64,000 nt of DNA from Nostoc sp. NMS9 (lineage in GTDB: Bacteria; Cyanobacteriota; Cyanobacteriia; Cyanobacteriales; Nostocaceae). This document shows positions 27,301 through 36,314 of this stretch, in pieces. Location of the stretch: positions 44,581-108,580 of the forward strand of contig NZ_JABXKL010000073.1 of assembly GCF_017114995.1 (NCBI RefSeq). Direction: 5' to 3'. A program made the translations under genes and the position numbers. Below the pieces are notes generated by a model that worked only from the letters and a program-made list of their open reading frames with translations, was not told where the DNA came from and ran no database searches. Position 1 is the stretch's first letter. Each line of letters begins with the position of its first letter.

Positions 27301-28308
27301 ATGCATAAATTACTGACCATTGCTATACCGACTTATAATCGTGCTGAATTGCTGGATAAACAGTTAGCATGGCTAGCTCAAGCTATCAAAGGTTTTGAAG
27401 ATGATTGTGAAATTTTAGTTTCTGATAATTGTTCAACAGACAATACTCAGGATGTGATTAAAAAATGGCAAATAATACTTAGCAGTATCCCATTTAAATC
27501 AAATAAAAATCCTCAAAATTTAGGCGTTGTCAAAAATATTATGTATTGCCTAAATTCTACTACAACAAAATATGTTTGGACAATTGGTGATGATGACCCA
27601 ATTCAAGATAAAGCCATTGCTTATGTAATTAGCAAACTGAAGCAATATGAAGATTTATCATTATTGTTTCTCAACTTTTCTGGTCGAAACCAAATTACTG
27701 GTGAACCAGTTCATCCACCAACAATTCTTGGTAATCGCTGGTTTGATATAGATAGTGAAGATGGTGATGGTGATGGTAAAGCTATATTTGAGCATTGTTT
27801 CTCAAAAAGTGTCGGTGCAGTCATTTTTTTGACTGCTACAATCTACCGCACTGATTTAGTGAAACGCGCTCTACAAAATTGGCAAGATGCTGAGAATAAT
27901 TGGATATCTTTAGCATATTTAGCCGGGTATTGTGCTTCTAATGGTCGTGTAATTGTCACGAAAGAGACTTATTTGGAATGTGTTGTGGGTGTGAGTTATT
28001 GGCAGAAAGAACCCAAATCTGCACTGTTAATGCAATACAAACACATACCCGAAGTAATTTTGAAATTGGAGCAGAGTGGATATTCTAAGCAGTTTTGTCG
28101 GCGGATGCTTTTGCAAAACGGTAAAGAAGTCAACTTGAAAGTTTTCTTAGGTGCTTTAAGAAGATGGCCTATGTCTGCCATTAAGACAGTAGTCCCATTT
28201 TTAGCTTTAGTCAGTTTATGTGCTTTTGATGTGATGGTTTCTAAAGATTTTAGTTTAGCAGAATCAACTGAAATACCTGCTCAAGAAATGCGGAGCTATA
28301 AGCCATAA
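27301..28308 (+). CDS. Glycosyltransferase family 2 (copy 2 of a tandem pair)
   Basis: A 335-residue GT2 enzyme with LLTIAIPTYNRAELLDKQL, VSDNCSTDNTQDV and WTIGDDDPIQDK. It is a diverged duplicate of the preceding gene with a small acidic insertion (DSEDGDGDGK) and a longer C-terminal tail. The pair probably makes two related linkages. It is followed 50 bp later by a duplicated dioxygenase pair. Confidence 0.93.
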   Translation: MHKLLTIAIPTYNRAELLDKQLAWLAQAIKGFEDDCEILVSDNCSTDNTQDVIKKWQIILSSIPFKSNKNPQNLGVVKNIMYCLNSTTTKYVWTIGDDDPIQDKAIAYVISKLKQYEDLSLLFLNFSGRNQITGEPVHPPTILGNRWFDIDSEDGDGDGKAIFEHCFSKSVGAVIFLTATIYRTDLVKRALQNWQDAENNWISLAYLAGYCASNGRVIVTKETYLECVVGVSYWQKEPKSALLMQYKHIPEVILKLEQSGYSKQFCRRMLLQNGKEVNLKVFLGALRRWPMSAIKTVVPFLALVSLCAFDVMVSKDFSLAESTEIPAQEMRSYKP

Positions 28309-28358
28309 GCTACTAAATTACCGATCAATTGACATTGAAACTAGAAATAATTTACCAT

Positions 28359-29201
28359 ATGTTTAATGTAGTTAAACGCAAAATATATACACTATCTGCT
28401 GACTTTCAATATTATGTAGCTCGTTGGAAGTATAGCAGAAATCTGCCAGCATTGGAAGGGCGCGATCGCAACATCCTGAAGGCTCTCAAAAAAGACGGTG
28501 TTTGTGTCACAACACTAGCAGATTTAGGCTTCAACTCTAGCTCAGAACTACTCAAAGCTGCTTACCAGCAATTGTCTCAGATGGAAAATCCTAATAACGA
28601 CCATCTAGATGAAAAGTTGCCACAAATTTACACAGTTACAGGTTTACCAGAATTTTATGCGTGGGGAATGGAGAAAAGACTTCTCAATCTCATCGAAAAT
28701 TATATTGGTCTTCCTATTGCTTTTCACGGTGTACATTTACGTAAAGATTTCCCTAGCAAACATCAGTTTGGTACACTACTATGGCATGGCGATTCCGAAG
28801 ACCGTCGTATTATCAAAATCTTTGTTCACTTGAATGATGTCGAAGAAAAAACTGGGCCTTTTGAATACATTCCCCGCTCTTTAACTTCCTTATTTAGTTG
28901 GAATTATATGCGGCTTTACTACAAACTTTGGAAGTCAGGCTATAGGGGTATCGATGATGAAGAAGTGAAAACAGTCATCCCCAAATCAGCTTGGAAATCC
29001 TGCCCAGGCCCAGCAGGTACTGTCTTGATTATAGATGCGAAAAATACTTTGCATCACGGCACAGTCCGCACAGAAGAACGCTCAACACTATTCTTTTGTT
29101 ACACCGCCAACCCTCCTGAAAGACCAGAACTCTGCACCCAATACTGGGATGATACTTATCCCAGAGCAGAGTTAAGGCAACAAGTAGAAAATAGCCGATA
29201 G
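28359..29201 (+). CDS. Phytanoyl-CoA dioxygenase-like Fe(II)/2-oxoglutarate enzyme (copy 1)
   Basis: A 280-residue predicted non-haem iron, 2-oxoglutarate-dependent oxygenase. The likely iron ligands are H-x-D in LLWHGDSEDRR and the distal His of TLHHGTVR, with the following Arg (RTEERSTLFF) to hold 2-oxoglutarate. The ATG at 28359 aligns with the start of its paralogue, so I prefer it to the TTG 30 bp upstream. In a polysaccharide island such enzymes may hydroxylate a sugar or lipid-linked intermediate; the substrate is unknown. The LhgO-like enzyme nearby also touches 2-oxoglutarate chemistry. Confidence 0.9.
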   Translation: MFNVVKRKIYTLSADFQYYVARWKYSRNLPALEGRDRNILKALKKDGVCVTTLADLGFNSSSELLKAAYQQLSQMENPNNDHLDEKLPQIYTVTGLPEFYAWGMEKRLLNLIENYIGLPIAFHGVHLRKDFPSKHQFGTLLWHGDSEDRRIIKIFVHLNDVEEKTGPFEYIPRSLTSLFSWNYMRLYYKLWKSGYRGIDDEEVKTVIPKSAWKSCPGPAGTVLIIDAKNTLHHGTVRTEERSTLFFCYTANPPERPELCTQYWDDTYPRAELRQQVENSR

Positions 29202-29222
29202 CGTATTAAAGGTAGTCATGCG

Positions 29223-30068
29223 ATGCTGATCAAGATTAAACGCAAAATATCTTCACTGGGATCTGAGTTAGTTTACAGATTAGCACTTTTGAAACACGCT
29301 GCTAATTTGCCTGCACTGGAAGAAGGCGATCGCAAAATTCTTGCCGATCTTAAATGTGATGGTATTCATATTACCACACTGGCTGAATTGGGATTCGATT
29401 CAACATCAGAATTGCTCAAGGCAGCTTATGGTTATTCGTCCCAAATGGAATCTGTCAATAATGACGATTCAAATGAAAAATTTCCCCAAGTTTATACAGT
29501 TACATATTTACCTGAATTTGCTACTTGGGGAAGCGAAAAAAGGCTCCTAAACATCATTGAAAACTACATTGGTCTACCGATCATTTTTCATGGTGTACAT
29601 CTTCGCAAGGATTTTCCTAATAAAAATCAGTTTGGTACACAACTATGGCACAAAGATGCAGAAGACCGCCGCATGATCAAAATTATTATTTACTTAAATG
29701 ATGTGCAAGAAAAGCACGGTCCCTTTGAATATATTCCAGCCTCTTTAACCTCTTTGTTTAGATTAAACTATTACCGTACTTACTACAAGCTTTGGCAATC
29801 TGGTCATTTAGGCATCACAGATGAAGAACTAAATGAGATTATCCCGAAAGAGGCTTGGAAATCTTGTACAGGATCAGCAGGAACAGTCATTATTGTAGAT
29901 CCCAAAAAAGCCATACATCACGGTACATTACGCACAGAAGATAGGTTAACTCTATTCTCGTGCTACACTTCTACTTCTCCCGATCGTCCAGAAGTTTGTA
30001 CTCAATATCGAGACAATACTTTTCCTCAACCAAAGTTAATTGAACCAGTCATTAATAGCGCAATATAG
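29223..30068 (+). CDS. Phytanoyl-CoA dioxygenase-like Fe(II)/2-oxoglutarate enzyme (copy 2)
   Basis: A 281-residue paralogue of the preceding gene, only 21 bp downstream, colinear throughout (ENYIGLPI, FHGVHLRKDFP, LWHKDAEDRR, GPFEYIPASLTSLF, IHHGTLRTEDR). Iron ligands H-x-D and distal His are conserved, so both copies look active. Tandem duplication within the island is obvious; whether they act on different positions of one sugar is unknown. The transcript may continue into rfbC after 132 bp. Confidence 0.9.
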   Translation: MLIKIKRKISSLGSELVYRLALLKHAANLPALEEGDRKILADLKCDGIHITTLAELGFDSTSELLKAAYGYSSQMESVNNDDSNEKFPQVYTVTYLPEFATWGSEKRLLNIIENYIGLPIIFHGVHLRKDFPNKNQFGTQLWHKDAEDRRMIKIIIYLNDVQEKHGPFEYIPASLTSLFRLNYYRTYYKLWQSGHLGITDEELNEIIPKEAWKSCTGSAGTVIIVDPKKAIHHGTLRTEDRLTLFSCYTSTSPDRPEVCTQYRDNTFPQPKLIEPVINSAI

Positions 30069-30200
30069 TTCAGTCAAAGCAAGCTACTTGTTAATATAAA
30101 AATTCGCTCAAGACTATTCTTGATGAGATTTATAACAAGTTAAGTTTTCAAATTTGCTAAGTTTTGTTGTCGTCAATCTTCCTATCGAGGTTATTCATTC

Positions 30201-30758
30201 ATGATCTTCACTCAAACTGCACTCAAAGACGCATTCATCATTGATTTAGAAGAAAAGCCAGATCACCGTGGTTTTTTCGCTCGGTCTTTCTGCGCTCAAG
30301 AATTTGAAGCACACGGATTAAAGCCAACAGTTGCCCAATGTAACCTGTCTTTTAATTGCAAAAAAGGCACTATTCGGGGAATGCACTATCAAATTCTACC
30401 AGCAGCAGAAACAAAATTAATTCGCTGTACTAAAGGCGCAATCTACGACGTAATTATTGATATGCGTCCTGAATCTCCTAGCTTTTTATCACACATTGGT
30501 GTAGAGCTAACCCCAGAAAATCGCCGCGCTTTATATGTTCCAGAAATGTTTGCTCATGGCTATCAAGCACTCACCGATGAGACTGAAGTTGTATATCAAG
30601 TGGGTGAATTTTACACCCCAGGATATGAAAGAGGTTTACGCTATGACGACCCATTCTTTAACATTGATTGGCCTCTAGATGTGACTGAAATCTCCGAGAA
30701 AGATTTAAATTGGCCTTTGTTGAGAATGATGACTGTTGGCGGTACAGCTTCCAGATAA
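30201..30758 (+). CDS. rfbC: dTDP-4-dehydrorhamnose 3,5-epimerase family protein
   Basis: A 185-residue RmlC-type cupin epimerase. Diagnostic segments are the DHRGFFARSF start, QCNLSFNCKKGTIRGMHYQ (catalytic His), KLIRCTKGAIYDVIIDMRP, PEMFAHGYQAL and RYDDPFFNIDWP. The active-site His-Asp pair appears intact. With a CDP-glucose-forming rfbF rather than dTDP genes beside it, the substrate may be a CDP-4-keto sugar instead of dTDP-4-keto-rhamnose. No rmlA/B/D are in the window. Confidence 0.94.
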   Translation: MIFTQTALKDAFIIDLEEKPDHRGFFARSFCAQEFEAHGLKPTVAQCNLSFNCKKGTIRGMHYQILPAAETKLIRCTKGAIYDVIIDMRPESPSFLSHIGVELTPENRRALYVPEMFAHGYQALTDETEVVYQVGEFYTPGYERGLRYDDPFFNIDWPLDVTEISEKDLNWPLLRMMTVGGTASR

Positions 30759-30823
30759 CTATAGACTATTTCTCTGTGCCAGGTGTTTTCCGTACAACAC
30801 ACTGGCTCCTCTGCATGAGGTAA

Positions 30824-31042
30824 TACAATAATGCGAAAGTCAGAAGTATTGCCAATTTGTCTGCTAAAGACCTAAAGCTGATGTCTCGTCAGTCATGGGA
30901 ATATGCAAGAGCAAATCATACCAAAGAAAAGTTTTCCCAAACCTACAGAAATGCTGTGGAGCAAATTATCAAAAATCACACCCAGAAAAAACAGACTACT
31001 ACTATAACATCTAGCAAACAACTAGTTAGTAGCTATCATTAA
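30824..31042 (+). pseudogene. C-terminal remnant of a glycosyltransferase
   Basis: After an in-frame stop (30821-30823) an open frame reads AKVRSIANLSAKDLKLMSRQ, then SWEYARANHTKEKFSQTYRNA and a lysine-rich end. This is the typical C-terminal helix pair of GT4 glycosyltransferases (…SWEYARANHTKEKF…). Nothing resembling the catalytic domains precedes it, because rfbC ends only 65 bp upstream. It is best explained as the leftover of a deleted glycosyltransferase gene between rfbC and the SAF oxidoreductase. Confidence 0.7.
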
Positions 31043-31151
31043 TGATAATTTGTATGAAAATGTACTTAATATTTAGCCGTAACAAATTATTAAGTGCAAA
31101 ATTATCGAGAATTTGTAACACAACAAACAGTTCTAAAAAGGAGTTTAGTTC

Positions 31152-32465
31152 ATGATTATTATCGATCGCGCCTTACAAGCCCGTGCAGCAGCAGGAAATC
31201 CTATTAAGGTGGGAATGATTGGTGCTGGTTTTATGGGTCGAGGAATTGCCAACCAAATTGTCAATTCAGTGCCAGGAATGGAGTTAGTTGCTATCTCTAA
31301 TCGTCAGATTGGTGCAGCTAAACAAGCTTATTCGGAAGCAGGAATTGAAGATATTCAAGTTGTTGCAACTATCAGCGAATTAGAAGATGCGATCGCTAAC
31401 GGTAAATATGCAGTCACAGAAGACGCTAAGTTACTGTGTCGGGCTGAAGGCATCGATGCATTAATCGAAGTCACGGGTGCAGTGGAATTTGGCGCTGGGA
31501 TCGTTATGGAAGCGATCGCCCACCGCAAACATGTGATCATGATGAATGCCGAACTCGATGGCACCATTGGCCCCATCCTGAAAGTGTATGCTGACAAAGC
31601 AGGTGTGATTCTCAGCGCTTGTGATGGCGATCAGCCAGGAGTACAAATGAACCTTTACCGCTTTGTAAAAAGCATTGGTTTAACTCCCTTATTGTGCGGT
31701 AACATTAAAGGACTCCAAGACCCCTATCGCAATCCCACCACCCAAGAAGGATTTGCTAAACGTTGGGGTCAAAAGCCCCACATGGTGGCTAGCTTCGCCG
31801 ACGGAAGCAAAATTTCCTTCGAGCAAGCGATCGTTGCCAATGCCACAGGCATGAAAGTCGCCAAACGGGGAATGTTGGGATATGACTTCAGCGGTCATGT
31901 CGATGAAATGACCCAGTTATATGATGTTGAACAACTCAAAGAACTAGGCGGTATTGTCGATTATGTAGTTGGAGCCAAACCAGGCCCAGGCGTATATGTA
32001 TTTGCCACTCACGACGACCCCAAGCAACGTCACTATCTCAACTTATATAAATTAGGCGAAGGCCCACTTTACAGCTTCTATACTCCTTATCACCTCTGTC
32101 ATTTTGAAGTTCCCTTGTCCGTAGCGCGTGCTGTTTTATTTGGTGATGCCGTTATGTCTCCACTAGCAGGCCCGCTAGTAGATGTTGTCACCACCGCCAA
32201 AATCGACCTGAAAGCAGGAGAAACCTTAGATGGCATCGGCTACTACATGACCTACGGACAATGTGAAAATTCCGATATCGTCCAACAGCAAAATCTTCTA
32301 CCAATGGGTTTAGCTGAAGGGTGCCGCCTCAAACGAGATATTTCTAAAGATCAAGTCCTCACTTATGAGGATGTAGAATTACCTGAAGGCAGACTCTGCG
32401 ACCAACTACGAGATGAGCAAAACGTCTATTTCGCTCCAGAAAAAATCTTAGTAGCAGTTGGATAA
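31152..32465 (+). CDS. Homoserine-dehydrogenase-like NAD(P) oxidoreductase with C-terminal SAF domain
   Basis: A 437-residue oxidoreductase. The Rossmann motif is VGMIGAGFMGRGIANQI (about 20-36). A central GDQPGVQMNLYRFVKSIGL and GNIKGLQDPYRNPTTQ region is typical of the family, and a SAF-type domain sits at the C-terminus (LPMGLAEGCRLKRDISKDQ, then LTYEDVEL). Such proteins are often misnamed FlgA or homoserine dehydrogenase and recur in surface-polysaccharide clusters. Likely reduces or oxidises an activated sugar or sugar acid; the substrate is unknown. A good ribosome site (AAAAAGGAGTTTAGTTC) precedes ATG 31152. Confidence 0.9.
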   Translation: MIIIDRALQARAAAGNPIKVGMIGAGFMGRGIANQIVNSVPGMELVAISNRQIGAAKQAYSEAGIEDIQVVATISELEDAIANGKYAVTEDAKLLCRAEGIDALIEVTGAVEFGAGIVMEAIAHRKHVIMMNAELDGTIGPILKVYADKAGVILSACDGDQPGVQMNLYRFVKSIGLTPLLCGNIKGLQDPYRNPTTQEGFAKRWGQKPHMVASFADGSKISFEQAIVANATGMKVAKRGMLGYDFSGHVDEMTQLYDVEQLKELGGIVDYVVGAKPGPGVYVFATHDDPKQRHYLNLYKLGEGPLYSFYTPYHLCHFEVPLSVARAVLFGDAVMSPLAGPLVDVVTTAKIDLKAGETLDGIGYYMTYGQCENSDIVQQQNLLPMGLAEGCRLKRDISKDQVLTYEDVELPEGRLCDQLRDEQNVYFAPEKILVAVG

Positions 32466-32505
32466 TATCGGTTCTAAAAATATTTGCCACAAATGAATTA
32501 GCTGT

Positions 32506-32529
32506 AGGGGCGTACAGCTGTACGCCCCT
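32506..32529. terminator. Perfect 24-bp palindrome after the SAF oxidoreductase
   Basis: AGGGGCGTACAG followed by its exact reverse complement, then TATATATTTG. A candidate terminator or an inserted palindromic repeat. Confidence 0.6.
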
Positions 32530-32653
32530 ATATATTTGTCGCCAGAATTTCATCAAGAGGATAGAAAGCTATACTGTGGGACACTAAAGTTGTTGATAGT
32601 AACTTGCTGGAGAGCGTTTCAACAAACCCGATCGAAACTTTAGGTCAAATTTC

Positions 32654-33754
32654 ATGAAAATTGCTCTCGTCCATGATTATTTAACCCAGCGAGGTGGGGC
32701 AGAGCGTGTGTTTGAACTGCTTTGTAAGCGCTATCCCGAAGCAGACATTTTCACATCTTTGTATGATCCCCAAAAAACGATTGATCTAGGCGATCGCATA
32801 GTTAATACAACCTTCTTACAAAAGATTCCTGGTGCAGCAAAATATTTCAGGTCGATGGCTCCTCTGTATTTCCCTGCCTTTCGTGCCTTGGATCTGCAAG
32901 ACTACGATTTAATTGTTAGTAGTAGCACCAGCTTCGCCAAAGCAGTGCGAAAAAATCCCAATGCCCACCATATTTGTTTTTGCCATAACGTCACCCGTTT
33001 CTTATGGGATACAGCAACTTATTTAAGAGAATACGGAGACTATAGATATTTTGCTCCTTTAATCGAACAAGTATTTCAAGTCATGAGAAAGGTAGACCTG
33101 AAATATGCACAGGAGCCTGACCTTTACATTGCTAATTCCAGTGTTGTTGCCCGCCGGATTGAAAAGATTTATGGCAAAAAGGCAATGATGGTGAACTATC
33201 CAATTGATACTAGTAAATTTGTTTTTTCCGATATAAAAGAAGAATATTATCTGGCCTCCGCTCGGATGATCAGTTATAAGCGACTTGATATAATAGTCGA
33301 AGCTTTTAATTGGTTAGGGTGGCGGTTATTAATATCTGGTGACGGGCCAGAACTAGCACGGTTAAAATCCAAAGCATTACAAAATATTGTGTTCTTGGGA
33401 CACGTAAGTGATAGAACCCGCAAAGACTTGTTTTCCAAAGCCAAGTCTATTATTGTCGCAGCCTTAGAAGATTACGGATTAGTTCCAGTCGAGGCTAATG
33501 CTAGCGGTACACCAGTCATCGCTTATGGAGCGGGTGGAGTATTAGATACTCAAATTCCAGGTGAAACAGGAGTCTTTTTCAAAAGACAAACACCCGAATC
33601 TCTTCAAGTTGCATTACTAGAAGCCAACGGCATTTCTTGGGATTACGATCGCATCCGCAATCATGCAGTAGCAAACTTTTCAGAAAATGCATTCTTTAGC
33701 AAGGTTGAGCAAATTATTTATCAAGCTTGTGGCGTGCATCAATTATTCATTTAA
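32654..33754 (+). CDS. Glycosyltransferase family 4
   Basis: A 366-residue GT-B enzyme. The N-terminal domain begins MKIALVHDYLTQRGGAERVF. Donor-site features include LASARMISYKRLDIIVEAF, LLISGDGPELARLKSKA, and the ALEDYGLVPVEANASGTPVI E-x7-E-type motif. The CFCHNVTRFLWD and IANSSVVARRIEKIYG segments match WbaZ-like mannosyl/fucosyl transferases. Probably extends the lipid-linked envelope polysaccharide unit. Start ATG at 32654 is unambiguous. Confidence 0.93.
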   Translation: MKIALVHDYLTQRGGAERVFELLCKRYPEADIFTSLYDPQKTIDLGDRIVNTTFLQKIPGAAKYFRSMAPLYFPAFRALDLQDYDLIVSSSTSFAKAVRKNPNAHHICFCHNVTRFLWDTATYLREYGDYRYFAPLIEQVFQVMRKVDLKYAQEPDLYIANSSVVARRIEKIYGKKAMMVNYPIDTSKFVFSDIKEEYYLASARMISYKRLDIIVEAFNWLGWRLLISGDGPELARLKSKALQNIVFLGHVSDRTRKDLFSKAKSIIVAALEDYGLVPVEANASGTPVIAYGAGGVLDTQIPGETGVFFKRQTPESLQVALLEANGISWDYDRIRNHAVANFSENAFFSKVEQIIYQACGVHQLFI

Positions 33755-33880
33755 TTTCTGAATCTATTTTCACTATCAGATTACCTATTTATTCGATCTC
33801 TCCTCATTGGCAGTTCGTAAAAAAATAGGTATTCTTCGGAGAATCTCTTAGCGTAAGTCTTGAAGACAAGGATAATAAAA

Positions 33881-36112
33881 GTGGTTCAAACTAGTCTAAA
33901 TCCTCATCTAGCTCCAGCTTCTGAAAGTGAACCAAGTTACGGGCAAATGTTTGCCGTATTTGTGCGGAGATTTCCTTGGTTCTTAGCAGTATTAATTAGT
34001 TCTCTTGTTATTGCCAGCATAGTAACTGTAAAGACAAAACCTACTTATAAAAGTTCTATGCAACTGCTAGTAGAACCTAACTATCAAGGTAAGACAGAAG
34101 GTGGTGCGGGGGTAGACAATCAGTTTACTGACTCTAATGTGGTCATAGATACTGCCACCCAGCTTAACTTGATGCAAAGTTCGGGACTAATCCAAAAAGC
34201 AGTTGATAAACTTCAGTCTAATTATCCAGATATAACTTCAGCTGAAATAAAAGCTTCTTTGGTCTTAACTCAAATCAGGAGCAAAGAAGATAATGTCGCT
34301 ACTAAAATATTTCAAGTTGAATACACCGCTGGAGATCCTGAAAAAACCCAAAAAGTTCTAGATGCAATTCGACAAGTTTATCTGGAATATAACAAACAAC
34401 AACAGAGTTCGCGTTTACAAAAAGGTCTGCAAATCATCAGGGAACAGTTAAGTAAAGCCAGTGAAGAAGTAAACGCGGCTGAGACAAATTTACAAAGATT
34501 TCGCAGAAATCAGAACTTAATCGATCCAGAGTCACAGGCCAAAGCGATTGAAACAGCTTTGAACAATCTTTCTCAAGAAAGACAGACAACTCGTGCTCAG
34601 TATGGGGAAGCTTTAGCACGCCAAAAATCTTTAGAAGAACAACTTAACCGTTCTCCCCAAAATGCTTTAGTTGCTTCTCGTTTGAGTCAGTCTACTCGCT
34701 ATCAAGGCTTACTAAACGAAATCCAAAAAAGCGAATTGGCACTAGCACAAGAACGCTTACGCTTTACAGATCAAACTCCAAGTGTGCAAAAGCTCAAAGA
34801 ACAGCTTCAGGGGCAGAAGGAATTATTGCAACAAGAGGTAGGAAGAACTTTAGGCGGAAAGTCTTCTGGTGCATTGACTTCTGGGGACTCTCTTCTCGAA
34901 AAAGGACAGCTCGGCCAAATCGATCTCAGCCTTGCTGGTCAGTTAGTAGAAACGCAGACAACTATAGTTGCTTTAACTGCTCGCGATCAAAGTTTGGCCC
35001 AGAAAGAAAACGAGTTGCGTTTTGAAATCAAACGCTTCCCGCCTCTGTTGGCTTATTACAATCGAATGCTACCGCAGTTGCAATTTAGCCGTGAAAGGTT
35101 AGAGCAGCTTTTAAGAGCAGAACAACAATTACGCCAAGAACTTTCCAAGGGTGGATTTAATTGGGAAGTGGTGGAAGATCCCCAAAAAGGCGCACAATTA
35201 GGCCCCAATCTCCAACAGAACTTGCTCTTAGGTGCTGTGGTTGGGTTAATGTTAGGAGGTATTGCTGCCTTTATTCGGGAATCGGCTGATGATGCAGTTC
35301 ACACCACTGCTGAGTTAGAGAAGCAAATGGCTATGCCGTTGTTGGGAACAACTCCCAAGTTACCGCCAGCTAAACCCAGAGAATCAATGATCAAGTTGCC
35401 TTTTGGCAAGCCAGAAGTTCTCGCCCCTTGGACAATTCAGGTATTGCAATCTCCACCGCGTTGGGAATCGCTGGATCTGATTTACAAAAACATCGAACTT
35501 TTAAATACTGTTACTAATTTAAAATCTTTGATGATTACCTCGGCTTTAGCCGATGAGGGTAAATCAGCTTTGGCGTTGGGTTTGGCAATGAGTGCTGCTC
35601 GTTTACACAAAAGGGTACTGCTGATTGATGCCAACTTACGCGATCCCAGTTTGCACCATCAACTGAATCTTCCTAATGAGCAGGGGCTTTCAACTTTATT
35701 GGCGAGTGATACAACTCTACCCAACCAAATTAGTCTTCAATACTCAGGTTCTGCCTACATCGATATTTTGACTGCTGGCCCCAAACCTGCCGACCCAGCT
35801 AATCTGTTGAGTTCCCCTCGGATGATGCAATTAATGGCAGCATTTGAGGAAAATTATGATTTGGTACTGATAGATGCACCCCCAGTTCTCGGCTTAGTGG
35901 ATGCCATGCTTACCGCATCATCTTGTCGTAGCGTGGTTATGGTGGCAAGCATTGGTATTGTGACACGAAGTCAGCTTAATCAAGCGACAGCTATGTTGAG
36001 TAAGTTAAATTTGATTGGGGTTGTAGCTAATGGGGTATCAAACTCTAGTAGTAATTACGTACCTAATATCAAACAACAGCAATTAGCTCTACGTCAAGCT
36101 GTAGAAAAGTAA
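33881..36112 (+). CDS. Wzc-like polysaccharide chain-length / BY-kinase protein
   Basis: A 743-residue inner-membrane protein combining Wzz and Wzc parts. The GTG at 33881 has AAGGA about nine bases upstream and is preferred to a TTG 21 bp earlier. A first TM segment (FLAVLISSLVIASIVTV) is near residue 30, then a long coiled coil (about 190-420), then a second TM segment (LLLGAVVGLMLGGIAAFI, about 447-465). The cytoplasmic ATPase has LADEGKSALALGLA (Walker A, about 556), LLIDANLRDPSLH (A') and LVLIDAPPVL (B). The C-terminal tail has just one Tyr (SSSNYVPNIK) instead of the usual tyrosine cluster. It should set chain length for the export machine. Confidence 0.94.
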   Translation: MVQTSLNPHLAPASESEPSYGQMFAVFVRRFPWFLAVLISSLVIASIVTVKTKPTYKSSMQLLVEPNYQGKTEGGAGVDNQFTDSNVVIDTATQLNLMQSSGLIQKAVDKLQSNYPDITSAEIKASLVLTQIRSKEDNVATKIFQVEYTAGDPEKTQKVLDAIRQVYLEYNKQQQSSRLQKGLQIIREQLSKASEEVNAAETNLQRFRRNQNLIDPESQAKAIETALNNLSQERQTTRAQYGEALARQKSLEEQLNRSPQNALVASRLSQSTRYQGLLNEIQKSELALAQERLRFTDQTPSVQKLKEQLQGQKELLQQEVGRTLGGKSSGALTSGDSLLEKGQLGQIDLSLAGQLVETQTTIVALTARDQSLAQKENELRFEIKRFPPLLAYYNRMLPQLQFSRERLEQLLRAEQQLRQELSKGGFNWEVVEDPQKGAQLGPNLQQNLLLGAVVGLMLGGIAAFIRESADDAVHTTAELEKQMAMPLLGTTPKLPPAKPRESMIKLPFGKPEVLAPWTIQVLQSPPRWESLDLIYKNIELLNTVTNLKSLMITSALADEGKSALALGLAMSAARLHKRVLLIDANLRDPSLHHQLNLPNEQGLSTLLASDTTLPNQISLQYSGSAYIDILTAGPKPADPANLLSSPRMMQLMAAFEENYDLVLIDAPPVLGLVDAMLTASSCRSVVMVASIGIVTRSQLNQATAMLSKLNLIGVVANGVSNSSSNYVPNIKQQQLALRQAVEK

Positions 36113-36145
36113 TTCGTAATTCGTAATGACGCTCGTTCGCCCTTG

Positions 36146-36165
36146 GCGTCTCCCCTTGGGAGAAG
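36146..36165. repeat. Small dispersed repeat (family B)
   Basis: GCGTCTCCCCTTGGGAGAAG; exact reverse complement of 24711-24730. Confidence 0.75.
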
Positions 36166-36275
36166 ACTCGCTACCGCTGCGCTAACGTAATTCGTAATTA
36201 CTGTTCTGTAAGGGTTTTAAGCATTTAAAATGTTTGGCTTATTTAAGCTGCGCTGTACTAGTACCGCTAGATGAT

Positions 36276-36314
36276 AAATCCCCGACTTCTCTAAGGAAGT
36301 CGGGGATTTTGGGT
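36276..36314 (+). terminator. Strong rho-independent terminator after the wzc-like gene
   Basis: AAATCCCCGACTTC and GAAGTCGGGGATTT form a long perfect stem with a small loop (TCTAAG), followed by TTGGGTTT. Confidence 0.75.

Noticed and set aside
36181..36205. NtcA-box-like GTAATTCGTAATTAC upstream of hepC
   Set aside because: Spacing between GTA and TAC is nine, not eight, and it lies in a dispersed repeat.
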